From Deltaproteobacteria bacterium (GTDB taxonomy: Bacteria; Desulfobacterota; Desulfobacteria; Desulfobacterales; C00003060): a DNA stretch of 14,073 bases. The stretch covers positions 1-14,073 of the forward strand of contig JAFDGP010000034.1 of assembly GCA_019309245.1 (NCBI GenBank), read 5' to 3'. Under the pieces are notes generated by a model. The model worked only from the letters and a program-made list of their open reading frames with translations. It searched no databases and was not told the DNA's origin. A program made the position numbers and the translations under genes. Below are positions 6,308 through 12,939 of the stretch, in pieces; positions within the stretch are counted from its first letter, which is position 1, and every line of letters starts with the position of its first letter.

Positions 6308-8061
6308 TTCCCTAGCATCTCCCGTTGTCCTGTTTTCATCCCATAAAGCACTGCGCTTTGCCTTTCCTGCCGGATTTTGCCCTTGGGCAACCAAAGCCGT
6401 ATAGGGGCACGCAGGATTTTCACCGGCCGGGTGTTTGGACAGTGCAAGACGATCTCTCCATTTTCGTCTGCATAAATCGCCAGCTCGTCATGGTCTTGAA
6501 CGACCCTGAGCCCCGGCAAGGCGTTGTACTTGACGCCCACCCTTCCGCCTGGATGTGTGATTTTAAGTTCACCTGTCGGCAACGGCATAACCCTGCAACC
6601 GGACGACGCCCTGGCCACAGGACAAGTAACCTTGTAGAGCAAGTAAGACCCTGACGGCACGGATCCAAGTCGACCAATCTCACATTCCGCGATTTTTGAA
6701 AGCCATTTTATGCCGTCCAACCTGGATTTGTAATCAGCCACGGAAACCACGTAATCCAAGCCGTAACGCGAAGCCCAATTCTTGAGATGCTGTTCCCACT
6801 GCTCTTTTTCATGGGAGTCCCGCCCGACTCTTTGGTTCCGGCCTTTCAGGCCTATATCGAATAACTCGACCCACTGTCGATCACCAAACAAACCGAGGTT
6901 AAATATGAATTTGTATTTGGCATCCAGTCGCCATTGGTCGGCATCCCGAGGACACGTCACAAACCCCATTCTGATATTGTAGCCCATGCTGTTGTAAACG
7001 CTTTTCAGTCTGGTTAAGATCTCTTGCTTCCTTACCAGATAGGGCCGGAACGGAAAGGCAAACCTTGGAGATGGCGATGCATAAACGAAAAGCGATACGA
7101 GATAAGGCACACATAGAAACGGTTCGGGGGCATAGGCCAGGGCGGCGGCACCGCTTGAAAGCCACAACAACTCAACGGAAAAACGGTTGATGAACTTGTC
7201 TTTCCACCAGTTGAAGATAAATACAGCAAACGGTACTAGGCAAAAGGCAAGGCCGAGCGGGGCGGTGCTGAGTGAAATATAGCTCAGGACAAAAAAGAGC
7301 ATGCCCAGCAGCTTCGGGATATACACCGACCTCGTCCTGGTCCTGTCCATCAAGGGGACGGCCCAAGAATGGGCTGTGAGGTTTTTGAGTTTCTTGACTC
7401 TAAGAAACGGAATGGTCCAGAATAGATTTAGGCCCTGGGCGCACACAAAACAGAGGATGCCCTCACCGTCGACTCGGCCGATTACTATAAAAACCGCCAT
7501 GAATGCCGCTCCAACAAGGGTTACCGACGGATGGCTCATAAAGGCGAAGGTAAGCACCAGAAACGCCCAGCTCAAGTGGTACTCAAGTAACAGGACCAGC
7601 CCGATGATGAGCAGAGGCCAGCCCAGAATATCGTAGCGTCCCGCGGCAAAAGTAGCGTTCTTAAAGTAAGGGCTGCACAGTGCCGAAATGCCAACCAGCA
7701 TCCAGGTCAAAGGGGAAACGGAAAGCGTGCCCACTTTATAAAGAACGAGAAACAACCCTGCATAGGCTGAAATAGAAACGAGAAGAAAACCGCAGACCCC
7801 CAGTTTCCAGAGAACGACGAGAGGTAGAAACGCGTATTGCGCCCCGCAGTTTGCACCGCCCTGGATTTGGAAACAATGTCCCCAGAAGCCATACAGGTCA
7901 AAGAAACGCCTCTGGAGATAAAATCCTGTGTGGTCGTTCACGCTGTTGATGGAGGGAGACCAACTCACCAGAAGCTTCCCGCACCGCTCAAAATCTTTCG
8001 TAACCAGCCCTTGAAACAGACGCGGCAACAGCAAAACAAAATTCTGAAGGCTTTCCCACAC
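6304..8061 (-). CDS. polytopic membrane protein of the glycan operon, possibly GT-C or YfhO/PTPS-related type
   Basis: The protein has 585 aa. A short amphipathic N-terminus (about 1-40) is followed by an extramembrane loop and about eight or nine hydrophobic spans between residues 77 and 330 (for example AFLPLVVLW, GWPLLIIGLVLLLEY, LGMLFFVLSYISL, FCLVPFAVFIF). The C-terminal 245 residues are soluble, with a beta-rich end. This layout recalls GT-C glycosyltransferases and large bacterial PTPS-related/YfhO-like membrane proteins, but I recognise no signature motif, so the function is unassigned. By context it may transfer or export the sugar made by its neighbours. Start: the frame extends to GTG 8074-8076, overlapping the upstream stop, but AGGAGGG (8067-8073) stands 5 nt before GTG 8059-8061, which is therefore preferred. 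Its stop overlaps the start of the cytidylyltransferase gene. Confidence 0.75.
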   Translation of the reverse strand: MWESLQNFVLLLPRLFQGLVTKDFERCGKLLVSWSPSINSVNDHTGFYLQRRFFDLYGFWGHCFQIQGGANCGAQYAFLPLVVLWKLGVCGFLLVSISAYAGLFLVLYKVGTLSVSPLTWMLVGISALCSPYFKNATFAAGRYDILGWPLLIIGLVLLLEYHLSWAFLVLTFAFMSHPSVTLVGAAFMAVFIVIGRVDGEGILCFVCAQGLNLFWTIPFLRVKKLKNLTAHSWAVPLMDRTRTRSVYIPKLLGMLFFVLSYISLSTAPLGLAFCLVPFAVFIFNWWKDKFINRFSVELLWLSSGAAALAYAPEPFLCVPYLVSLFVYASPSPRFAFPFRPYLVRKQEILTRLKSVYNSMGYNIRMGFVTCPRDADQWRLDAKYKFIFNLGLFGDRQWVELFDIGLKGRNQRVGRDSHEKEQWEQHLKNWASRYGLDYVVSVADYKSRLDGIKWLSKIAECEIGRLGSVPSGSYLLYKVTCPVARASSGCRVMPLPTGELKITHPGGRVGVKYNALPGLRVVQDHDELAIYADENGEIVLHCPNTRPVKILRAPIRLWLPKGKIRQERQSAVLYGMKTGQREMLGK

Positions 8062-8066
8062 CTGCT

Positions 8067-8073
8067 CCCTCCT
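8067..8073 (-). promoter_or_regulatory. Shine-Dalgarno AGGAGGG deciding the membrane-protein start
   Basis: The motif overlaps the TGA stop (8073-8075) of the NeuB-fusion gene and is correctly spaced for GTG at 8061. A ribosome ending the upstream gene would stop directly on this site, which suggests translational coupling. Confidence 0.6.
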
Positions 8074-10013
8074 CACAACGGATACCTTTTCAGCCTCCGC
8101 AAGGCCTCAACAAACCCTTTTCCGTTCTCACAGTGTCCCCTCCAAATCTCAGGCACCCAGGTCCCTTCATAGCCTTTAAATAGAGGCAGGACTTCATCAA
8201 AAGGAATATCACCATCGCCGATCTGAAGACCTTCTGCGTCAAGGCCGCAGGCGTCTGCCACGTGAAGATGTTCTACAAAAGGCCGCAGGGTCTCTATGTA
8301 GTCGCAAAGGTCCCCGCCCGATGCATTACAGTAAAGTGCCGCATGGGACAGGTCCAGGCATATCCTCAACTCTCGTTCCCGGCAGACATCTCGAATCTCC
8401 AGGGCATCCATGAAAAAATTGCTCTGCCATTGTCCACCGAAATACCATGGATACGGCGGCATATTCTCCAAAAGCAAAATCACACCCTCAGCGTTGATCT
8501 CGTCCAAGGATCGCATCAGGCTTTCACCAAGCGCCGTTGTATCGGGATGCCCATTGAGGCTCATGCCGCCGGGATGTACGATTACCTTGGGCACGCCCGA
8601 AAATCCCGCAGCCAGCCTACGTGCCATCCAAATGGTCTCATGGACAGTCTCCACCGACCGCTTTCGAGTCTCCGCCTTCAGGCTGCAAAGATCCACGAGC
8701 CCTTCCGGCATATATTCCGGGACGTGCACAACCAGCTGCCGCTTCTCGCAGTGCCTGGGTGTATAATTCATCCCGAGGTCCCTTTCAGCCAGGTGAAACT
8801 CCACCACCCTGGGCTCATAGGCCAACATGGTCTCCACATCACTGAAGCGACAAATCAATCCCCATCGGCCCTGAAACGCATGCTTAAAATCACCGGACCG
8901 ATTGGAACCAATATCTTCCTCCAGAAAATCTTGCCCTTCATCAAGATTCCTGCGCAGGGTCCTGCCGATCAGGTCATGAAGTCGTGGGGGGCTGAGTCCT
9001 TTTCCCGGTCCCTGGATCCGTATCATGCCCCGGGTGATCACCGTTCCCGATTGGATGGGGCATGCTGCGATCAAACTTTTTCCAAAAAGCTCTCGATTCA
9101 TGATTTCCCCGGACAAAAGGCCTCCCTGGGCGGGAGACAAGGCTGCCTCGACGGTTCGGATATCTCTTACAAGCCTCTTGAGCTCGTCAGGTTCCAGACT
9201 AATCCTGTGATCCGGCCCTTTCAGGCCTTTATCCAGCGTGACGTGTTTTTCGATAATCGACGCACCCATAGAAACAGCGACCAACGGAAGCACCGTACCC
9301 ATATCATGGCTGGAGTAACCGACCGGGCAACCGAATTGCTTCAGTTCCTCGATTTTTCTCAGGTTCGCATCCCGTGGCCTGACCGGATAAACGCTTCGGC
9401 AATGCAAGAGGGCGAAGGGAACAGGCAGGCCCTCCAGAAACGCCACGGATTTTTTGATCTCTTCCCACCGGGACATGCCCGTTGAAACCAGCATCGGCTT
9501 TCCGAAAGCAGCCATGGATTCCAGCAGCTCCAGGTTCGTGAGGTCTGCGGAGGCGACTTTAAAGGCATTAACGCCCAGTTCTTCCAGAAACGCCAGACTT
9601 TGCCGGTCAAAAGGTGTACACAAAAACTCCAGGCCTTTGCTTTCCGCATACGCCTTGAGAAAGGCCATGTCATCCTCGGAAAGTTCCACGTGTTGGAGCA
9701 CAGGAATCATATATTGAAAGGCCTGTTCGTACTTGACTGTATTGTGCAGGATGTCTTTTCGATAAACGCTTGGAAGGTGGCGTTTCTGAAACTTGACCGC
9801 ATCCACTTGGGCAGCGGCGGCCACATCAATAAGGGTCTTGGCCAGTTCGATGTCGCCGTTATGATTGATGCCGATCTCGGCGATAATATATGTCGGGTGT
9901 TTTTGCCCGATCCATCGCAGTCCGATCCGCATGGTATCTCGTGCCAAACTTACGGGCCTTTCCTCTGGATCCACGGCCTTTCCTTTCTCCAGTTCTTGGG
10001 TAATCGCTGGCAT
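8073..10013 (-). CDS. NeuB-type nonulosonic acid synthase fused to SAF and sugar-isomerase-like TIM-barrel domains
   Basis: The protein has 646 aa, against about 340-350 for ordinary NeuB/PseI/LegI. (i) A NeuB TIM barrel, about 28-280: AEIGINHNGD, VDAVKFQKR, LCTPFD, KVASADL, STGMS, LLHC.S.YP, GYSSHD, IEKHVTLDK..KGPDH. It condenses phosphoenolpyruvate with an aldose to a nine-carbon keto acid. (ii) A SAF/antifreeze-like domain, about 305-365: KSLIAACPI..GTVIT, LIGRTLRRNL. It caps the partner subunit's active site in known NeuB dimers. (iii) Residues about 380-646 form a xylose-isomerase-like/AP-endonuclease-2 barrel with putative metal ligands in LLLENMPP, CLDLSHA, HLHVADA and PEIWRGH. The third domain probably isomerises, epimerises or hydrolyses the sugar precursor. 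ATG 10013 is preferred because GAGGG ends 5 nt ahead. ATG 10025, overlapping the upstream stop as ATGA, is the alternative and adds four residues. Confidence 0.88.
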   Translation of the reverse strand: MPAITQELEKGKAVDPEERPVSLARDTMRIGLRWIGQKHPTYIIAEIGINHNGDIELAKTLIDVAAAAQVDAVKFQKRHLPSVYRKDILHNTVKYEQAFQYMIPVLQHVELSEDDMAFLKAYAESKGLEFLCTPFDRQSLAFLEELGVNAFKVASADLTNLELLESMAAFGKPMLVSTGMSRWEEIKKSVAFLEGLPVPFALLHCRSVYPVRPRDANLRKIEELKQFGCPVGYSSHDMGTVLPLVAVSMGASIIEKHVTLDKGLKGPDHRISLEPDELKRLVRDIRTVEAALSPAQGGLLSGEIMNRELFGKSLIAACPIQSGTVITRGMIRIQGPGKGLSPPRLHDLIGRTLRRNLDEGQDFLEEDIGSNRSGDFKHAFQGRWGLICRFSDVETMLAYEPRVVEFHLAERDLGMNYTPRHCEKRQLVVHVPEYMPEGLVDLCSLKAETRKRSVETVHETIWMARRLAAGFSGVPKVIVHPGGMSLNGHPDTTALGESLMRSLDEINAEGVILLLENMPPYPWYFGGQWQSNFFMDALEIRDVCRERELRICLDLSHAALYCNASGGDLCDYIETLRPFVEHLHVADACGLDAEGLQIGDGDIPFDEVLPLFKGYEGTWVPEIWRGHCENGKGFVEALRRLKRYPL

Positions 10014-10021
10014 CTTCACCC

Positions 10022-11065
10022 TCATCGATCCGGTGTGAAGCACCGATCGCGTTCAACAACAGCCTGAGTCAGTACCGAAAAGCCTGTTTCACCACGCCGA
10101 AGGCCGGCCCGGAGCCTTTGTCTCCAGTATTCAAGCAGGTCGAACAGGCTCTGTTCAAACGGGATCTGCGGGCGCCATCCGGTCTTTTCCATGAACTTCG
10201 AGCTGTCGCTTACCACCAGCGGCACGTCCGAGGGCCGGATTCGTTCGGGGTCTTCTTGCACCTCAATGATCAGGCGGGTCATCTTGAGCAGGGTATCCAG
10301 GACCTCTTTGACACTGTGCGATCGGCCCGATCCGATATTATAGGCGTCTGCAGCCTCGCAACACTCAAGGGCCATTGCATAGGCCCGGGCCACGTCGCGG
10401 GTATCGGTAAAATCCCGTCCTGCGTTCAGGTTCCCCACCCGAATCATGGGCGGCCTTTTTCCCATTTCGATCTCTACAATTTGACGCGCGAAACTCGAAG
10501 CCACAAACACATCGCCCTGCCTAGGCCCCACATGGTTAAACGCCCGGGTCCTTACGATATACATGCCGTAGTTGACAGCATATTGAAATCCCAGCGTATC
10601 CTGCGCCACTTTGCTTACCCCATAGGGACTCATGGGTCTGAATGGATTGCTCTCTTTAACCGGAAGTTCGTTTTCATAAATCAGTCCGTACTCCTCGGAA
10701 CTACCGGCCACCAGGATGCGGGTTGCGGACAGTTTCAGTTGCCTTAGGGCCTCAAAAAGGTTCAGTTGAGCCGTAATGTTGTTCAACAAAGTTTCCTGCG
10801 GGGCATTCCAGCTCGCCGCCACATTGCTTTGCGAGGCCAGATGATAGATTCTGTCCGGCCGGATCGCTTGAACCAGCCGCAACACCGCATGCGGATCTTT
10901 AAGTTCGCATTCGTGCAACCTCAAGCGCCCTTCGCACGCAAACAGGTTCTCACGGTTACTGCGCCACCTGAGGGTGCCGTGAACCTCCCAGTCCGTGCTT
11001 TCCAACAAGTGTTCTGCCAAATGGCTCCCGGCCATGCCGGTAATCCCTGTAATTAATGCCCTCAT
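10022..11065 (-). CDS. GDP-mannose 4,6-dehydratase-like SDR (NDP-sugar dehydratase/epimerase)
   Basis: The protein has 347 aa and is an extended short-chain dehydrogenase. The NAD(P)-binding motif is TGITGMAGSHLAEHLL (residues 6-21), the catalytic Ser-Glu region is GSSEEYG (121-127) and the YxxxK pair is Tyr148/Lys152 in SPYGVSKVAQD. Substrate-side motifs TRAFNHVGPRQGDVFV, GNLNAGRDFTDTRDVARAY and YNIGSG match the short GMD/RMD-like group of SDRs. Likely reaction: 4,6-dehydration of a GDP-hexose, or reduction or epimerisation of the 4-keto product. In legionaminic acid synthesis a related enzyme (LegB) acts on GDP-GlcNAc, which would suit a NeuB partner but is not proven by these residues. ATG 11065 has GAGGA (11073-11077) 7 nt ahead and is preferred to the TTG two codons upstream. 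The 3' end overlaps the 5' end of the NeuB-fusion gene. Confidence 0.88.
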   Translation of the reverse strand: MRALITGITGMAGSHLAEHLLESTDWEVHGTLRWRSNRENLFACEGRLRLHECELKDPHAVLRLVQAIRPDRIYHLASQSNVAASWNAPQETLLNNITAQLNLFEALRQLKLSATRILVAGSSEEYGLIYENELPVKESNPFRPMSPYGVSKVAQDTLGFQYAVNYGMYIVRTRAFNHVGPRQGDVFVASSFARQIVEIEMGKRPPMIRVGNLNAGRDFTDTRDVARAYAMALECCEAADAYNIGSGRSHSVKEVLDTLLKMTRLIIEVQEDPERIRPSDVPLVVSDSSKFMEKTGWRPQIPFEQSLFDLLEYWRQRLRAGLRRGETGFSVLTQAVVERDRCFTPDR

Positions 11066-11083
11066 GTACAAGTCCTCGCCCTG

Positions 11084-11182
11084 TCAGGCTATGGGAAATT
11101 TCGGCCGACCCGGCAAAATTTTCCTCAAGCCCGATCTTTCACCATCATCGTTTTTGACGCCCGGTTTCTCGGTATTATCCAT
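11084..11182 (-). CDS. possible 32-aa small protein between the regulator and SDR genes
   Basis: ATG 11180-11182 to TGA 11084-11086 encodes a hydrophilic, Lys/Arg/Asp-rich peptide beginning MDNTEKPGVKNDDGERSG and ending GRPKFPIA. A purine-rich AAGGGCGAG lies about 9 nt before the start. The frame fills the gap neatly: 20 nt after the regulator stop and 18 nt before the SDR start. I know no homologue. It could equally be a chance frame in an untranslated spacer. Confidence 0.3.
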   Translation of the reverse strand: MDNTEKPGVKNDDGERSGLRKILPGRPKFPIA

Positions 11183-11202
11183 CACTATTTTCTCGCCCTT
11201 TT

Positions 11203-11826
11203 TTACAGGTTCGATAACCTGAGTACTTTCGTTTCGTTGTTCAGGAGGCGTTCTGCGCACTCATAGATTTCCTGTTGCCGGCCGAAAGAAGTGATTATGA
11301 CCGCATCCAGCGCCCGGCCTGCCAGGGCCTCCGGAGCCTCGATCACAAGGCCATTAAACAGTCTGCCCTGCTTGCCCGGATCGCTGTCCACTACGCCAGC
11401 CACCCTCATCGGCGTCTGCTTGATGGCGGCAAACACGACCTCTGCTGTATCGGCGGCGCCGAACAGGGCCACCTTTCGGACTCCGTCGTCATATGCACGG
11501 TTCAACCGATCTACTAGATGTCGTTTTGCCCCGCCATAGAGCTGGATGATCTCGCTCGAATAGGCCAGCGAGGCTGCCATCAACGCAGTCCTGCCAGCGG
11601 CGGTCAGATGGTATCGCTGAGTCCGATTGGTTCGCCCGGTTACCGCGATGAGGCCCTCTCGCTGAAACACCTTCATATAGTTATTCACCATGGAGCTGCT
11701 TAAATGGGTCATCCGGGCAATCTTGTGTTGGCTGGTGTCCGGAGTATGCTGAATGGCCAGCAGGATGGAAAACCTGCGATACTTTGTCGTAGGGCTCAAG
11801 AATTTCGAACAAAAAGGTTCAATCAT
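11203..11826 (-). CDS. winged-helix (MarR/EPS-type) regulator with C-terminal Rossmann nucleotide-sugar-sensing-like domain
   Basis: The protein has 207 aa. Residues about 15-85 are a winged helix (recognition part THLSSSMVNNYMKVFQREGL, wing TGRTNRTQRYHLTAAGR), resembling MarR-family EPS-associated regulators. Residues about 117-200 form a Rossmann-like fold: VALFGAADTAEVVF, VAGVVDSDP, KQGRLFNG, DAVIITSFGRQQEI, as in nucleotide-sugar or CoA-binding proteins such as the PglD N-terminus. Inferred: it binds DNA and senses a nucleotide sugar or cofactor to control the operon it heads. It is the first gene after the sigma-54-like promoter. ATG 11826 is chosen over the GTG one codon earlier, and no clear ribosome-binding site is seen. 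The last codons form a hairpin (CAGGTT-ATCG-AACCTG, 11206-11221) that is not followed by U, so transcription probably continues into the SDR gene. Confidence 0.8.
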   Translation of the reverse strand: MIEPFCSKFLSPTTKYRRFSILLAIQHTPDTSQHKIARMTHLSSSMVNNYMKVFQREGLIAVTGRTNRTQRYHLTAAGRTALMAASLAYSSEIIQLYGGAKRHLVDRLNRAYDDGVRKVALFGAADTAEVVFAAIKQTPMRVAGVVDSDPGKQGRLFNGLVIEAPEALAGRALDAVIITSFGRQQEIYECAERLLNNETKVLRLSNL

Positions 11827-11854
11827 CACGTTGCGATGTGTTTAAGGACAAATG

Positions 11855-11873
11855 GGCACTAAGTGCCTTTTTT
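11855..11873. promoter_or_regulatory. palindrome GGCAC-TAA-GTGCC with adjoining T-tract
   Basis: A perfect 5-3-5 inverted repeat (11855-11867) is followed on the plus strand by six T. It lies about 30 nt before the regulator start, in the leader of the glycan operon, so it may be an operator for that regulator. Read on the plus strand it also looks like a small terminator, which could stop antisense transcription before it enters the sigma-28 promoter region. Neither role is proven. Confidence 0.4.
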
Positions 11874-11919
11874 ATAACCGAATGTCCGTTCACTGACTGG
11901 ACGGTCTGCTTCCACTGTG

Positions 11920-11936
11920 TGCAACCCATGTGCCAA
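11920..11936 (-). promoter_or_regulatory. sigma-54 (RpoN) promoter for the glycan operon
   Basis: The minus strand reads TTGGCAC-ATGGG-TTGCA, matching the -24/-12 consensus TTGGCAC-N5-TTGCA at every conserved base with correct spacing. The predicted start is near 11909, giving an 80-nt leader before the regulator gene. No enhancer-binding-protein site was identified. Confidence 0.65.
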
Positions 11937-11949
11937 TGGGGATTCCAGC

Positions 11950-11976
11950 TCAAGTTTATCCCTGTTTTTCCGATAA
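11950..11976 (+). promoter_or_regulatory. sigma-28 (FliA) promoter for the flgM pair
   Basis: TCAAGTTT (11950-11957), then 11 nt, then TCCGATAA (11969-11976), matches the flagellar consensus TAAAGTTT-N11-GCCGATAA at 14 of 16 positions. The predicted start near 11983 leaves a leader of about 15 nt to the GTG at 11998. It fits the known placement of flgM under FliA control. Confidence 0.75.
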
Positions 11977-11997
11977 AGGCTTCAGGGAGAACGTGCG

Positions 11998-12417
11998 GTG
12001 CATATCACCAGCTATCATGTACATAATGTCTTGAGGGCCTATGGAAGGCAGCTCGTCTTGAGCAAAAGGACAGCGGCTAACAAACACGTGTCGGAAGACA
12101 AGCCCTCGGACAGCATCACCATTTCAGCCGAGGCGCGCCGAAAGGCCGTGATAGAAAAAGTCACCGCCGACATCGTAGAACGCGTGGTGCATTCAGGGCC
12201 TCGTGATGAGCTGGAACAGGAGGTCCTGAACGAACTGCGAGATGAGTACGGCAATGACCTGACCCTGGAGCAAGGAGATGCCTCCGAACTCGTTTTCAAG
12301 GTAATCGATCGTGAAGATGGAGAGCAAATCAGGACGTTATCCCTGGAGGATTCCGAGGTCTTGAAGAATCGTCTGGAAGAAATCACCAAACGGAAAGTGG
12401 ACCAAAACATGTTTTAA
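11998..12417 (+). CDS. FlgM-associated protein, DVU0524-like
   Basis: The protein has 139 aa and a GTG start preceded by GGGAG with 8-nt spacing. The N-terminus MHITSYHVHNVLRAYGRQL and the charged, helical remainder (TISAEARRKAVIEKVTADIVERVV, then a Glu/Asp-rich C-terminal half) resemble the small family found directly upstream of flgM in Desulfovibrio and relatives (DVU0524 type). No biochemical function is established that I know of. The conserved pairing suggests a role in FlgM stability, export or late flagellar gene control. It is first behind the sigma-28 promoter, 20 nt before flgM, so the two are almost certainly co-transcribed. The family call is from memory of sequence style and position. 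Confidence 0.7.
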   Translation: MHITSYHVHNVLRAYGRQLVLSKRTAANKHVSEDKPSDSITISAEARRKAVIEKVTADIVERVVHSGPRDELEQEVLNELRDEYGNDLTLEQGDASELVFKVIDREDGEQIRTLSLEDSEVLKNRLEEITKRKVDQNMF

Positions 12418-12437
12418 CATTCGGGAGGAAGGGATCC

Positions 12438-12749
12438 ATGAAGATATCGGGAAACGACGAACTGAGCAGATATATCAACGAGGCGACGATCAACCGGTCT
12501 CAAGACCCGGCCCAAAAGCCGAGGGTTGAGGCACAAACCCCGTCGGACCAACCCAAAGATACGGTGGTTCACCTTTCAACCCGGGCAAAAGAGATTCACA
12601 CGGCCCGTGAGGCCCTGGCGTCTGGCCCGGACGTTCGGACCGACAAAGTGAACGATATTTCACAAAAAATCAGCCAGGGAACCTATGAGATCAACCCAGA
12701 AAAAACGGCTGAAAACCTCCTTGCCACCTTTATCGACGACCTTATCTAA
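12438..12749 (+). CDS. flgM: anti-sigma-28 factor FlgM
   Basis: The protein has 103 aa, typical for FlgM. The N-terminal half is polar and probably disordered. The C-terminal half carries the FliA-binding signature: HLSTRAKEI, then VRTDKVNDISQKISQGTYEI, then KTAENLL. FlgM holds sigma-28 inactive until it is exported through the completed hook-basal body, linking flagellin expression to assembly. ATG 12438 has GGGAGGA with 8-nt spacing. Unlike many genomes, no flgN, flgK or flgL follows: the next gene is convergent. Confidence 0.88.
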   Translation: MKISGNDELSRYINEATINRSQDPAQKPRVEAQTPSDQPKDTVVHLSTRAKEIHTAREALASGPDVRTDKVNDISQKISQGTYEINPEKTAENLLATFIDDLI

Positions 12750-12768
12750 TCAAATAATCTGCAGGGGG

Positions 12769-12807
12769 TGTCAACCATTTGACATTTCTTTTGCCGAGGG
12801 ATGTCAA
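12769..12807. repeat. three TGTCAA/TTGACA half-sites downstream of flgM
   Basis: TGTCAA-CCAT-TTGACA (12769-12784) is a perfect 6-4-6 inverted repeat, and a third TGTCAA follows at 12802-12807. The cluster is in the 190-nt spacer between the convergent flgM and PilZ genes. It could be a protein-binding site or chance. It is not a recognisable terminator, as the stem is short and there is no T-tract. Confidence 0.3.
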
Positions 12808-12939
12808 TTTTCCGGCCATACTTGATAAACCCTCTTAAGAAACTCAATTCATAAATGAGTCCGAGGACGAGGCCTCGGTATCAGCTGCTAACGTTGCAAA
12901 AGCCGAGGATACCAGTGAGGCAAGTAAGGCTGTAGTGAA

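Noticed and set aside
6308..6394. N-terminal extension of the cytidylyltransferase frame
   Set aside because: The extra 29 residues overlap the end of the membrane-protein gene and do not resemble the family. The ATG at 6307 gives the canonical start.
8262..9485. 407-codon plus-strand open frame antisense to the NeuB-fusion gene
   Set aside because: It lies wholly inside a gene with clear family motifs, its protein resembles nothing known, and long antisense frames are common opposite GC-rich coding DNA.
11855..11873. Intrinsic terminator for a plus-strand gene
   Set aside because: The stem is only 5 bp and no plus-strand gene lies upstream, so an operator or antisense-stop role is more likely.
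12039..12410. 123-codon minus-strand frame opposite the DVU0524-like gene
   Set aside because: Ser-rich shadow of a well-supported gene that has its own promoter and ribosome-binding site.
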